Counted from the first letter of the stretch, positions 33,894-48,100 are shown. The stretch: DNA of 64,000 nucleotides from Mytilus edulis (GCF_963676685.1 NC_092357.1:22348647-22412646); one strand, 5' to 3'. The notes: generated by a model from the sequence alone, not told the origin. A program made the numbers and translations.

Positions 33894-35875
33894 TATACGA
33901 CCGCAAATTTTGAAAAAATTTTCGTCGTATATTGCTATCACGTTGGCGTCGGCGTCGTCGTCGTCGTCCGTCGTCCGAATACTTTTAGTTTTCGCACTCT
34001 AACTTTAGTAAAAGTGAATGGAAATCTATGAAATTTTAACACAAGGTTTATGACCACAAAAGGAAGGTTGGTATTGATTTTGGGAGTTTTGGTCCCAACA
34101 TTTTAGGAATTAGGGGCCAAAAAGGGCCCAAATAAGCATTTTCTTGGTTTTCGCACTATAACTTTAGTTTAAGTTAATAGAAATCTATGAAATTTTGACA
34201 CAAGGTTTATGACCACAAAAGAACGGTTGGGATTGATTTTGGGAGTTTTGGTCTCAACAGTTTAGGAATTAGGGGCCAAAAAGGGGCCCAAATAAGCATT
34301 ATTCTTGGTTTTCGCACAATAACATTAGTTTAAGTAAACAGAAATCAATGAAATTTAAACACAATGTTAATGACTACAAAAGGAAGGTTGGTATTGATTT
34401 TGGGAGTTTAGGTCCCAACAGTTTAGGAATTAGGGGCCAAAAAGGGACCCAAATAAGCATTTTTCTTGTTTTTCGCACCATAACGTTAGTATAAGTAAAT
34501 AGAAATCTATGAAATTTAAACACAAGGTTTATGACCATAAAAGAAAGGTTGGGTTTGATTTTGGGAGTTTTGGTCCCAACATAATAAGGGGCCCAAAGGG
34601 TCCAAAATTAAACTTTTGTTTGATTTCATCAAAATTGAATAATTGGGGTTCTTTGATATGCTGAATCTAACTGTCATGACTGTGTATGTAGATTCTTAAC
34701 TTTTGGTCCCGTTTTCAAATTGGTCTACATTAAGGTCCAAAGGGTCCAAAATTAAACTTAGTTTGATTTTGACAAAAAATGAATCAGTTAGGTTCTTTGA
34801 TATGCTGAATCTAAAAATGTACTTAGATTCTTGATTATTGGCCCAGTTTTCAAGTTGGTCCAAATCGGGGTCCAAAATTAAACTTTGTTTTATTTCATCA
34901 AAAATTGAATAAATGGGGTTCTTTCATATACCAAATCTAACTGTGTATGTAGATTCTTCATTTTTGGTCCTGTTTTCAAATTGGTCTACACTAAAGTCCA
35001 AAGGGTCCAAATTAAACTTAGTCTGATTTTAACAAAAATTGAAATCTTGAAGTTCTTTGATATGCTGAATCCAAAAATGTACTTAGATTTTTTATTATGG
35101 GCCCAGTTTTCAAGTTGGTCCAAATCAGGATCTAAAATTATTATATTAAGTATTGTGCAATAGCAAGTCTTTTCAATTGCACAGTATTGCGCAATGGCAA
35201 GAAATATCTAATTGCACAATATTGTGAAATATCAAATTTTTTTTTAATTAGAGTTATCTTTCTTTGTCCAGAATAGTAAGCAAGAAATATCTAATTGCAA
35301 AATATTGTGCAATAGCAAGATTTTATTTTAATTGGAGTTATCTTTCTTTGTCCAGAATCAACTTAAATCTTTGTTATATACAATATACAATGTATATTCA
35401 CTTTTTACTACCAACTGATAAATTAAAATAATCTTTACCATTCAGTGATAACAAGCAGTTTTTTTTACATCTTAATATTTTATGATGTATTTAAATGAGT
35501 AGTTATTGTTGCAAACTCCATTAGAAATTTTAATTGAGATTAGTTTTGGAATAAGGAAAAGGGGGATGTGATTAAAAAAATTGGGTTCAATTTTTCTCAT
35601 TTGAAATTTCATAAATAAAAAAGAAAATTTCTTCAAACATTTTTTTGAGAGGATTAATATTCAACAGCATAGTGAATTGCTCTAAGAGAAACAAAAATTT
35701 TAAGTTCATTAGAACACATTCATTCTGTGTCAGAAACCTATGCTGTGTCAACTATTTAATCACAATCCAAATTTAGAGCTGAATCCAGCTTGAATGTTGT
35801 GTCCATACTTGCCCTAACCGTTCAGGGTTCAACCTCTGCGGTCGTATAAAGCTACGCCCTGCGGAGCATCTGGTT
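33894..35875. mobile_element. About 2-kb TIR element built of internal tandem repeats
   Basis: Begins TATACGACCGCA (33894-33905); the exact inverse TGCGGTCGTATA is at 35837-35848, about 27 bp before the right junction. The interior is repetitive: four units of about 145-150 bp with GGTTTATGACCACAAAAG and TTGATTTTGGGAGTTTTGGT (34020-34590), then units of about 90-140 bp with TCCAAAATTAAACTT and TTCTTTGATATGCTGAATCT (34600-35150), then ATTGCACAATATTG repeats (35150-35340). A CGTCGTCGTCGTC tract lies near the left end (33950-33975). No transposase frame. It is inserted in a retroelement tail. Confidence 0.7.
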
Positions 35876-36070
35876 GTCTATAATTTGGAGTATAGTATGA
35901 CGTCACTGAACTAGTATATATATTTGTTTAGGGCCCAGCTGAATGACACCTCCGGGTGCGGGAGTTTCTTGCTGCATTGAAGACCGTTTGGTGACCTTCT
36001 GCTATTGTCTGTTCTATGGTCGGGTTGTTGTTTCTTTGACACATTCTCCATTTCCATTCTCAATTTTATT
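35876..36070 (+). repeat. Right part of the split retroelement tail (family D)
   Basis: Continues from AATTTGGAG through CACTGAACTAGTATATATAT to the common 3' end CTCAATTTTATT near 36070. Confidence 0.7.
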
Positions 36071-38919
36071 GCTAAGTTTTGCTACTGCATCCTAATTATT
36101 TTCACCTTGATCGTTGTAGGAAATCAAAACAATACCTTTAGTTGTTAGTTTTTGTATTGATTAATATTTGTTAATTTTTGTGCCTTTTGTTAGCCTACTG
36201 TACAGAGAAAAAATAATTTTGAAGGTGGTACGGTCATCTTTAATTGCTTACATCGAATTCCATTGACTCATTGGCAAGTATACATTTACAACTTTTCCTA
36301 ATTTTCTTTTGTTCATGCATTTCTGTATGGAGTTTCCGTGAAAAACAGTTACGTTCAATTTGAGAAACGAATAATTATTATTGCTCTTTGTAGTTTATAA
36401 ATTTGCAATCAGTTCCATTTCGTGAATTTTAGCAGTTTGATTACGGAATTCGTAATTATTTAGAACACAAATCCTGGTATAATAGTAAGTGTTGTACTGA
36501 TTACAAGTAGATGAAGTTTAGACAGGTCTTAACTGAGTTTGGCCATACATTTTGATTCATTATAATACAGGAAATATATTTATGTGCGTTTCGCGTATGA
36601 ATTTTGAAGTCTGTAATTTATTCTATTATGTTTTCACAATAGTTGCCAACCGGTTTTGGCGGTCAGTATATGATGACAGTTTGCACGAGATTTAACGATC
36701 GACGTTTGGGTAGTGACCATTGTCGTACGTTTCTTTTGTATTGAAGTTTAATTTTCATTAAGAATTATGTTTTTTTAATGTATTGAAGTTGTATGTAAAG
36801 AATTAATGTGTTTTGTATATATTTTGTAGATGTTTGATTGCTGTCCTTTACCGGTATTGTTGATTGTGTGATGTTTATAAACCGGGATTTGTTTTTGTAG
36901 ATGCATGGTTTCCGTATTCAAAACATGAACTGTTAAATATGTTTGAATTTAAATATATTGTGATCTCTGGATTTATAGTGATTAAAATTGAGATGGTCAT
37001 TGCGCCTAACAGTACCTAAATATGTATTTAGTTTTCTATTATGCCTTTATCGTATAAAGGTACATATCTGAATGTACTCAGATATGTATTCTTTACAAAA
37101 ATCTAGAGAGAGATTTAGAACATAAATACTTTATGTTTGTTTGAATACAGTGAATTTAGTACATAACATATGAGTCATAATTCATCAACAAACTGTAGAT
37201 GAAAATTACATTGATGTTGTCAATAACGAAAATTGTGTACAGTGTTAATATTCTCATTGTAATCCAGTCATATTATTTAGCATATTTAACTTTTTTTCAT
37301 TATAGACGAATGCTGTATATAACATGCAAAAAAAAGCAAAACAAAAACTCATACGCAAAACGTTAAGTTGTTAAACCTTACTAGAAACCATTATAAAACA
37401 ATATGTGACTTGTATTTTGAAGTGAAATAGAACATTTCTATTCTTATATGTCTTTCTTTCTAAAATTGCGATGTTTCAACTTCTTAATAATAAATCTGTC
37501 AGCTCATACTTAGACTAGTTTTCCATTAAAAAGCATCGATAAGCAAACTACATGTAGATTTAAAGGATGTCAAAGCATATCAACAGTTTATTAAACAAAT
37601 AGGTAAGAAACAAATCTATTTGATTTTGTTTTGCGTATTATAAGGAACAACATTTCTAGCCGGGTAAAATGTTTACTATTTTAAATATTCATTATCAAGA
37701 TGACGGTTACATTTTTATCTATTAAATATTCAAATAAACAAAGAAATGAAGCAAATAATGTCAGACACACACAAACAAAACAAACAGAAATTCACAAATA
37801 ACTAAAACAATTATTAAAATCAAGGACCAATAACCTCAATTAAACCTGAAAATGTTTTTTTTTATAGTTTTATGCACACTTGCAGTTTGTATGCATTTTT
37901 ATGTCAAATATTGTGAGACTACTGATATTATCTTAGTCCAGTCAAACTAAGTTTATACCTCAAACTAATTGCAACAGAAAATGTTTTAGTTCTAATCTAT
38001 AGCACTAAGCTTTAAATATACACAGAAAAAAGTCCCATAAAATCTAACTTGAGGAACACTCAAAATCATCATTTTTTAATTTCCTATGGAAGTTAACATT
38101 GGAAGGGGAGATGACTCCGCTGAAATGAGACTTTTTGTCTAATTTTTGTTGATTTTTTTTTAATTAATGTAAAGTTTGATACTTTGAATGGGTTATAAGT
38201 TCGTATCTGACTATATTATATAATCTTCTGTTCATGAAATGTACAAAACCGAAGTGTTATGGGTATTTTATAGTTTTTGTGCATTTTTCATTGAAGAAAC
38301 TGAAAATTTGTGGCTTTATGACCATTTTGAGAAAAAAAAAACAATGTTAAAATTTGGTATTGTTTATATCTGTATATGATAATTGTTCAGCATCTACCTT
38401 GTTTAAAGGAACTTTAAACCAAAAAAAAAAGAAGAATATATGCTTAATTATGTTTCTTAAATTTGAGATTCTTCACCTTGACATGTTGAAAAATTCAACA
38501 AATGGTCGACTAATGAATTACGAAATCTAGATTGTTGCTTGATAAAAGATATAAAAACACCTTAAGTGTTGTTTGTTATACTCTAAATACGGTTAAGATA
38601 TCAATAATCAATACAATATGTTGAATAGAAGCGGTAAAGTTATCATTTCATATCAAATTTTATTGATATTTCTGCCTTTTTCGCAGAGTTATCTCCCTTT
38701 TCAATGCAAATCTCCATTGAAATTTTAAATCATGATTTTTTTAGTTTTCTTTAAGTAAGATTTTATTGGACAATGTTATGTGTATATTTGGGGTATAATG
38801 CTAAAGATTAAATCTTTAAAATCTTTTGTTGCAATTACTTTAAGGTAAGGGTCAAATTAATGCTAGATTGACTGGACTTTCTGTAATAAATCAGAATGAT
38901 ATTCCACAATTATAATTTT
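36071..38919. other. Long AT-rich region, no gene
   Basis: No credible frame, RNA gene or clear repeat was seen. Its right end should include the 3' UTR of the lectin gene; a minus-strand AATAAA (TTTATT at 38762-38767) is a candidate poly(A) signal about 150 nt past the stop. Confidence 0.4.
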
Positions 38920-39140
38920 TTATATCCATACTGTACTACCTGGAACATTATTTACTGAGCCAGAACTGAACGAGGTGTACAAAGAACACTTAAAACCATT
39001 GAATACAAACGCGACACACAGTTGGTCCGCGACACACAAACTAGCGCAACGAACTTCGTTTTGACACTGTGTTGTGTGATATGGTTGATTTATAGGTTTG
39101 GTATCTTCAGCATCCAAGTTAAAATATCGCTTCATATGTC
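38920..39140 (-). CDS. Lectin gene exon 9: PAN/apple-like domain and stop
   Basis: Follows a TTGTTTCAG acceptor and reads from the split Gly into HMKRYFNLDAEDTK, then a compact Cys pattern (TTQCQNEVRCASLCVADQLC, then FKCSLY) typical of PAN/apple modules, which bind proteins or sugars. It ends at TAA on GSTVWI. Confidence 0.85.
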
Positions 39141-42100
39141 CTGAAACAAGAAAGTTTCAAGATTTCAATAGAATAAGTCAGCGTTTATATGTCCATCAAA
39201 AGAAATTATTAAGTTGTTTTCTGGATATGAAATCTTTTTAATTTATTTACAATATAAATTTATTTTTACTTATTGTTTGAATACCATATAGCTTTCGTTC
39301 TTTTCCTTCCCTTTTTTTTTTGTGTGTATGTGTTTGTCGTAATTGTATATTGCCCTTTTAATTCGTAATTATGAAATGCATCATTGTTATATAATGGCGT
39401 TAATGAATATTGAATGTATAGCCAAAAGTGTTGGAAGTAACGTTACACATTAAAAGTAATATCGGGATAATATAAATCAAGTAGGTTAACATGATTAACG
39501 ATACCAATTTTACTGCACAAGATCCACATTTTGACAATAAATGTTTTTTCATTAATGCTCGGGGCTGAAATATTCAAATATCCATCATCATATATTATTA
39601 ATTTGTTCGCTTTGAGAACATCGACAGTACAAATCTAGAGTGACAGATCTGCATTTAGACGATTAAAGTCAATACAGTGTCCAAGATGCCCAAATAGCTG
39701 TCATTTATCGAAACATTATACAAACGTTTAACCCGTTATTCGCTATGCATGTATCTTTTTAAGCTATCAATCAACAGCATTGAACATAATGATACATTTA
39801 TTATAAGGTCTTACATTTGACTCTAAATATTTAAGTTATGTTAAAGGAATACCTGAGCGTGGTGTAAGTGGATAGTTGCCCCCGGTGTTTCCTGAAGTAA
39901 CTGGATAAACTTCGGTTGTGACGTCACTGAACTGATCAATATCCTGGGATATTGGGAACAAATTGTTTGTTGGATCTGTAAAAAATAAAAAATAAAAATG
40001 TGGTATGATTGACAATGAGACAACTCTCCATAAGAGACCAAAATACACTTATAGATCAACGTACGGCCTTGATTAATGAACAAAGCCCAAACCGCATAGT
40101 CAGTTATAAAATGCCCCAAAATGACAAAATTAATGTAAAGCAATTCCAACGAGTAAACTAAATGCCTACTTTTTGTTGAAAACACGAACGAAAAAGAAAT
40201 ATATAACACATAAATAAACTTAAATTTTAGAACCAAATCAGAAATACAGTAAGAGTTTAAGCCATGTACAACATCAGACAAATGAAAACTGCAAAACAAA
40301 TTGCTGTATAAGCCATACTCTTTCAAATGTCATGCAATTTTATTGACCAAAAAATAGGTGACGTGATTTGATTCTCCGTTAGTTAGCTCCATTTTGTACC
40401 AGCCACTTTCGTCACAACTCGGCCGATGCTGTACCTCATAGACGGAGAGTAGCGGAGTCCCCCGAAGATTGCCTATTGCTACCAGCAAGAGTGCAAGTGA
40501 CGTAGATGTTAGCAATGAGCCAATGAATGATCATTGTACTGTCTTCGACAACGAGCAATCTCTAACCATATAGTCCGTTATAAAAGGCATATTAATGACA
40601 AAATTTAAAACGATTTAAACAGATTGCATAAAAAAGATAAGGTTATGTAACACTGGAAAAGAAAATGGCATAGTTTATTGCAGCCTGTTGTAATCCATTG
40701 GAGATATAAATAAATAATAAAAAAATAAAGTTGTCTTACACTGACAAAGAAAACGGTATAGTTTATTGCAGCCTGCTGTAATCCATTGGAGATATAAAAT
40801 AAAATAATTAAAAAATAAAGTTGTCTTACACTGACAAAGAAAATGGTAAAGTTTATTGCAGCCTGTTGTACACCATTGGAGATAATAATAAAAAAGATAA
40901 AGTTGTCTTACACTGACAAAGAAAGTGGTATAGTTTATTGCAGCCTGTTGTAACCCATTGGAGATAATAAAAAAAAAGATAAAGTTGTCTTACACTGACA
41001 AAGAAAGTGGTATAGTTTATTGCAGCCTGTTGTATACCATTGGAGATAATACAAAAAAGATAAAGTTGTCTTACACTGACAAAGAAAGTGGTATAGTTTA
41101 TTGCAGCCTCTTGTATACCATTGGAGATAATAAAAAAAAAGATAAAGTTATCTTACACTGACAAAGAAAATGGTATCGTTTATTGCAGCCTGTTGTAAAC
41201 CATTGGAGATAATAATAAAAAAAAGGATAAAGTTGTCTTACACTGACAAAGAAAATGGTAAAGTTTATTGCAGCCTGTTGTATAACATTGGAGATAAAAA
41301 AAAAATTAAAAAAAAAGATAAAGTTGTCTTACACTGACAAAGAAAGTTGTATAGTTTATTGCAGCCTGTTGTGTACCATTCTAGAAAATAAAAAAACAGA
41401 TAAAGTCATCTTACACTGACAAAGAAAATGGTATAGTTTATTGCAACCTGTTGTATAAAGAAAGGCAACAGTAGTATACCGTTGTTCAAAACTCGTAAAT
41501 TTGTGGACTAAAAACTAAATCGGGGAAACAAACCAAAACTGAGGGAAACGCATTAAATATAAGAGGAGAACAACGACACAACATTGTATACCATTAAAGA
41601 TAATAAGAAAAATAAAAAAGATTAAGTTATCTTACACTGACAAAGAAAATGGTATAGTTTATTGCAGCCTGTTGTATACCATTGGAAATAAAAAAATCTT
41701 TTTTAAAAAAGATAAAAAAAAGATAAAATTGTCTTACACTGACAAAGAAAATAGTATAGTTCAGTGCAGCTTGTTGTGTACCACTTGCATTCAGCGCTTC
41801 CCCCTGCCTTCACACACTTTGATGTTGCCATGCTGTTAGGTTCACCGTTAGATACCATCCAATCCGTAAACGTTGTTGGTGTTCCATCGTTCCAGGAAAA
41901 GGTAACTCCGTCCGTCGTCAACCCAATCCAGTAATCATCTGTCAGAAGGCTTTAAGATGGGAATGAAAACTTCATTTACGTATGATGTTGTAGAAAACAC
42001 AAAAACACTATAGTATCAAAGCGCGAAAGGCTGTCAAGGCAGTTAATTACAGGTTGTGTGTATTTCTAGTCCAGTTATATCATTATCTTCCATAGTACAG

Positions 42101-45100
42101 AGGTGGTTTGTAGTATTTAAGATTAAGCGTTCTCTTGTACCTAGTTCACCTATATTCATAGTCTACTGTTTCAGCATATTTTCTGTACCTCGCCACAAAA
42201 TGCATGTTTAAGACATAAAAGAACTTTTCCTTATTAACATAAATAGACGTCTTTTAATTATTGATTATATACGCATATTCAATGACTCCACTCCTATGAA
42301 AAGTAGTTCACAAAGATTGACTAGTCACCGTACTGTGTGTATGCAAGAACATCAAGTAACATAATGGTAAATGTACATAGTAACATGTCAACTATTTTGA
42401 TGACCATATTTTTTCTAACTCCAAGCAAAATTATTTTTCAGTATAAACATGATAAAGTAATTTACCGGTTTGAATGAAAAAGGAGTTTTTGATTAAGAAA
42501 ACAATGACATCTGGTGGTCATTTATAACAGCTGTCTCATTAGCATTTTAACCACTTCCCATATTTGCAATTAGTACAATCATGACAATAGAAGAAAATGA
42601 TGCAACGCCAAAACAAAACTTACTTGTAAATCTATGAAATTCTCTTTACGGTATGAGTTTTTCTCATTGTTGGAGATTGTACAGTAGTACCTGTAACTAC
42701 TTATACCCATTTATTATGCACTTTAGTTTGATAAACTCACTAAATATCATGTATATACCACATCTCCTTATTTTTATATGCATTACAATATCATTTACAA
42801 TTGTAATTCAAATCTATATATCAAAGCAAAATGAATTGCACCACTTTTATTTATGCATCCTTTGGCAAAATACAAGTTCTTAAATTACACAATATAAATT
42901 TATTTATATAAAAATTAAATTTAGTATACGACTCTTAACAGGTACAAATCAAAGAGCTGATAGCTCTGAGGTGGAAGAAGGTGAATAAAAGGTAACTTGA
43001 ATTACCATAAAAGCAGCCCCACTAACACAGGCTGCTTTGTTCCATTATCGTTATGATGGGGTTTTTTTCTTCAAACAAGAATGTGTCATAAGTACATGGG
43101 TTTCCCATTCGTACAATCATTTTCTATGTTCAGTGGACTGTGAAAATTAGGTAAAATCTTTAATTTGGCAGTAAAATTAGAACGATCATATCGTAAGGAA
43201 CACATGTGTACTAAGTTTCAAGTTGATTTGATTTCAACTTCATAAAAAACTACTTCGACCATTAACTTTAACCTGAAGCAGGACGGACGGACAGACCAGA
43301 AAACATAATGCCCATAAATGGGACATAAAGATAGTAAGACTTGTTACATAGATACCCAACAACTATTGAAAGTTCCCATGTTTTTTGTTAGTGCGCAACA
43401 ACAATTTTTAACATTACAATTTTTAGCGAAGTACTTTGCACGATCTGGATTGTCTAGAATAAGTATCATATTTGTATAATGAACTTATATGCCTTTTTCT
43501 TAAGTCTGTTTGCATGATTCTAGTTATTAAATCGGTAGAAAAGATGAACATGTAGCTAGCAGACCAGGGTTTATGTATTTGTGTCAGAATATTAGATGCT
43601 TGTTGAATTGAATTATGCACAAAGATAGACCTTTAACAGGTTGGGAACAACACTCCAAATGAGGGATAACCCTCATTGGTAGAACATTACAACCCGCTGT
43701 AAAACATTAGCACCTTTATATTCATATTATTTGATGAAACTTTTCCCCAAGAACTATGCATCTATTAATATTGATATATAATGTATTTATCTTTAATGAT
43801 ATTTGCTAACAATTTGAATAACTTTAGTCTGTCAATTAATAAACAGTTTAAGGATAAATGAACTGATAAATCCTTTTCATGTTTAACAATGCGTACATAT
43901 GTAGAACTCTAAAGTGCGATGATCACGCTAAAGTGCGATGGTCTTCGCTAAAGTACGTTGGTGTATCACGCTAAAGTGCGATGGCTGTTTGTTCGCTAAA
44001 GTACGATGGTATATCACGATAAAGTGTAATGGACCAAAAGTGTTAAAATTGACGGCTAAAAACGTGAAAGTACATGGATGTTCAAAAAATGTCTTTTTGC
44101 AAAAGCTAGAATGCTAAGCTATAAATATGTAATAGGCCTTATAAATGTCTGTGGCTTAAGTGATTGTTACTAAATTTTTAAGACCGACCACGTTTTTATT
44201 GCTAAAAAGGTAATTTAGGTAACAAAATACTATATTTCATGGAAATTTTTTTTTTTAACTATTCGGTCGTATCAAATATTTGGATCATTGGTGTAGCTTA
44301 CCGTTCACACAGTCTATCAATTATTTGAACACCTCCCTTGCAGGCACCATTGTAAATTACATATAAAAAAAATTCGTTCATTGTCAGAATGTTTAACATT
44401 TATTTGTATAAGCTTTTAATGAAATGCGAGAAAAAAGAGATGTCTAAGATTTCTCCTTTTTCGTAGTGAGTACATGTACATGTTACATTTTCCTACAATG
44501 TACAAACTAGTGATTTAGCTAACAATCTATAATTTACGCATGCATTTGAATGCATGTATTTATTTTACAGACGTTACTTTTCAATAAAATTCACAATATT
44601 TTAACGTGGACTGAGCACCCGTAAAAAACACAACACATTTGATTTAGCCGACAAAGAACGGTTATGTTTTAATTAAATTAGTCATGGACATGACAGTTGT
44701 TAATGAAATATATCTTCCAGCATGTACATTTTTGATTTGTATTAACGACTGTTAACGTCATAATCAATCTACGTTTCTTACGTCTATACTTTAGCATACC
44801 ATTGGACTTTAGCGTATGGAGGAATCGCACTTTAGCATACACCATCGCACTTTAGCGTGACTATCGCACTTTAGCGTGACCATCGCACTTTAGCGTCCCC
44901 AACGCACTTTAGAGTCCTACACATATACACAATATTAGGTCATATGTTTTTGTTGTATGAGACAGATATACTTGGGATGTTTTACTGAGCCCTTCCACAG
45001 TTTTTTTTTCCAAATACAAAAAAAGGTTTACATTCTTATGACAATGATATAATATTGTTTTATAATGCAACTTAAATTAATGCATTGATAGCTTTTCGAA

Positions 45101-48100
45101 AAGTTGTAACACAAATTTCAAACTTATTTTCATCCCTTAATGAACCGTTGATTGTGGAAAACGTGTTCCATGTTGAAATTGACATTGCACAAAATATAGG
45201 TGTTACTATATAAAGAATTAAACAAAACTAGTTGCAGAATAAATCATTGTTTTACTCATTCCAAACTGACAATTTGTTCATGCATGCATACCAAAATAAC
45301 AAAAAAAAAATGAAGTCTCCACCAATATATTATTTTACCATATTTTTTTTACAATCAATTTTATTTTGTTTGTAATAAAATAGAAAGTATGTGCTTAAAG
45401 CGGGCAAAACGCGAAACAGTCAATGATGTGTATTAATGCGTTTGTGCTAAAGGTAGAGATACTGAGTTTATACTGGTTGACGATAAAAGGTCGTCATATA
45501 AGAATTCCATATAATTGAATCATAATCAATTATAAGGTCTTAAATTTATCCATTGTCAGAACAATAGGAAGCTTCTCTTGTGTTGAAGATGTATATTACG
45601 ATTAAATGTGTTCTTTTAAACTAATTGACCTTTATCCAATGACTCACTTTTTTTCTACAACTTTCATATGCAACGAAATAAAATTAGAAAATAATGGTTA
45701 CTTTAAAGCTGATAAATATTGAAAATTACTTACTCTTGTGTAAAAAGCGCATTTTTAACGATTATCGCCTCCTCTTGAGATCTCAAAAGTGCAAGTTGTA
45801 ACGAAAATGTCTCACATTGAGCTTTTGCGGCAGCATATGTCATACCCGTCAGTACAGGCATCAAGTTTACTATTAAAAGAAAACGAACATAAAATAATAC
45901 TCTTCAAATATTAGCTGTATACATGAAAACACATATATAACAGCTATGAGTGCTTTGTTATTTGTTATACATATTTTAAATTTTGTTTGGGAAAATTCAT
46001 ATCTTGCTTTATTTTTAGATTTGTATCTCTATTTTATCGTACTCTTTGTCTTTATTTTCTAATACAATCTTAATACTATATTGATATGAACCTTGACATA
46101 AAGCATGGTTGAGCTGGTCTGTCATAGGTCGTGCTGTCCATTGGAAGTTCGGTTGGGTCATTGCAACTGCTACATCCTTAACAGTGTTTGGTGAAGATGT
46201 ATCCCAGTTACTGTACACCATTCCTTTTCCTGTATTTTGCCAGACTAAGTTGATCCCATTACCATACAAACCAATCCATATGTCGCTTGATATATGTCTA
46301 ATGATAATAATTTTATAATCAAAATGCATCTGGTGCCGTTAAGGTGATATTGATAATGCTGTTTTTTATCATTGGGTGACTCTCTCATTGACCTTACCCA
46401 ATGTTTCGTTTGTTTGTTTGTTTACGTTATATTAACCTACCAAGACATTCCCCAAGATGACACTAAATAAAATTAATGGATAACGTTTTACCCTTGCAGA
46501 TCTTTATCAAAAAGTGACACTCCTGACAGTGCATGTGATATTAATAAAGGATGTTGCGATTGCTCTGTCGGCGATTTTCGTTTTATCATTTTGAGCTCAC
46601 TTTGTATAAGTGATTGAGTAGAATTATTCAAAGTTTTGTCAAATGTAGGAACATCCAAAACACTGGTTTCTGGCTATCTCTTTTACTGCTTATTCTTTAG
46701 TAGACTGATATGATTACTCGGGAATATATAGACAGACGTTTATAATAAACATCTGATATAATAATTAGAAAATACATAAGCAACACTAAGGATGCTACAT
46801 GAAGAGTTGGATCTACTAACCCTATCGGAGCAACAGAGATCAATGCAGTATTCAGAGGGGTTCATGTTGCTATATTATGTCTTTTTGAATACAGTTGTTT
46901 GTCTTTTGGTCTTTTTATTTTAATCCTACCATAGCGGAGGGGGAGGACAGGGGGTACCCTTCTCCCTTCTCCCACCTCTCTTCTCCTTTCTCCTACCCCC
47001 GTTCTCCTTTCTCCCATTAGAATAAAACATCTCCTTTTAAGATATTTTTTCTTGAAATATTAGAAAAAAATTTAAAAGGAGAGATATTTTATTTTTTCTC
47101 CTTTCTCCAACTTTTTCTCCTTTCTCCCAGCCTTCCTCTCCTTTCTCCCACCCCCTTTCTCCTTTCTCCCACCCCCTTTCTCCTTTCTCCTACCCCCTTT
47201 CTCCCGGTCTCCCTTATCCCTGTCCTCCCCCTCATAGCGCTGTCAGGTTGTTTCCATCTTATAAGTTGGTATGTCGCTTTGGTATCGTTCGCCTCCAATT
47301 TAAAAGTCTTGAAACTATTTTGGAGTAATTATATTTTATAACCATGGAAAATGTTTTGAAAAGAATTTAAACATTGATATTGATTAACAATGTTACACGG
47401 AGAAGCTGTGAAACTTTGCCAATTCAGCGGGAAACATCATTTAGAATAACACATTTAAATTTAAGTATTAGCAAACATTATGGCAAATCTATTATAGACC
47501 AAAATGCTTTCTCAGTTTGGTAACTTCAAAACATGTACAATTGTAACCAAAAGAGATTACTGTAAACTAAGTTATTATCGCGGATACTGTATTTCACGTT
47601 TAACCCTTTCTAGTCCCCTCCCTGCTATTTAATTTCACGTTTTTAGAATTTACGTGATGTCTTTTGATTTGTAATAATCTGAGTTTTACATATTTGCGAC
47701 AATTCATATTCGCGTTATTTTTCTACTCGCGAAAATAAGTTGGTTTACAGTATTTTTTAGCAAGCAACAGATTGTTTCTAAATAGCCATAGTACCAAAAA
47801 ACTGTTTGGAATGTCTTCAGAATTATGCATGCTAATTGAATATAATCTAGCATAATTATTTTAGAGCCTTGTTATTGTTATATTCAGCATATATTTTTTT
47901 TTAAATACTTAAATGATATTTGTAGGAACAATCATAAAGTAAATTTGAAATCTCGTCCAAATTGACAACCAGACATCTACATGAGTTTTTACAGTATACT
48001 AACACATTTTATAGTGTGACTTTTTACACTATTATTTCAGATTAGGGTGTATGTTAGCGCCTGCTAAAACGTTAAAACTTGTCCTAGTTCAGGAACCAGC

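Noticed and set aside
40330-40515. Open frame of 61 codons with a hydrophobic start, between lectin exons 7 and 8
   Set aside because: Looks like a signal peptide but has no splice sites matching the gene's phase 1 and is bracketed by repeat sequence.
40958-41161. Open frame of 67 codons with repeated KKIKLSYTDKESGIVYCSLL
   Set aside because: It is the antisense reading of the exon-end tandem array, not a repeat protein.
40640-41730. CRISPR-like interpretation of the regular 81-bp array
   Set aside because: Whole units are similar including spacers, the genome is eukaryotic, and the units derive from the adjacent lectin exon.
47089-47298. Open frame with KGVGERR repeats
   Set aside because: Produced by the polypyrimidine minisatellite on the other strand.
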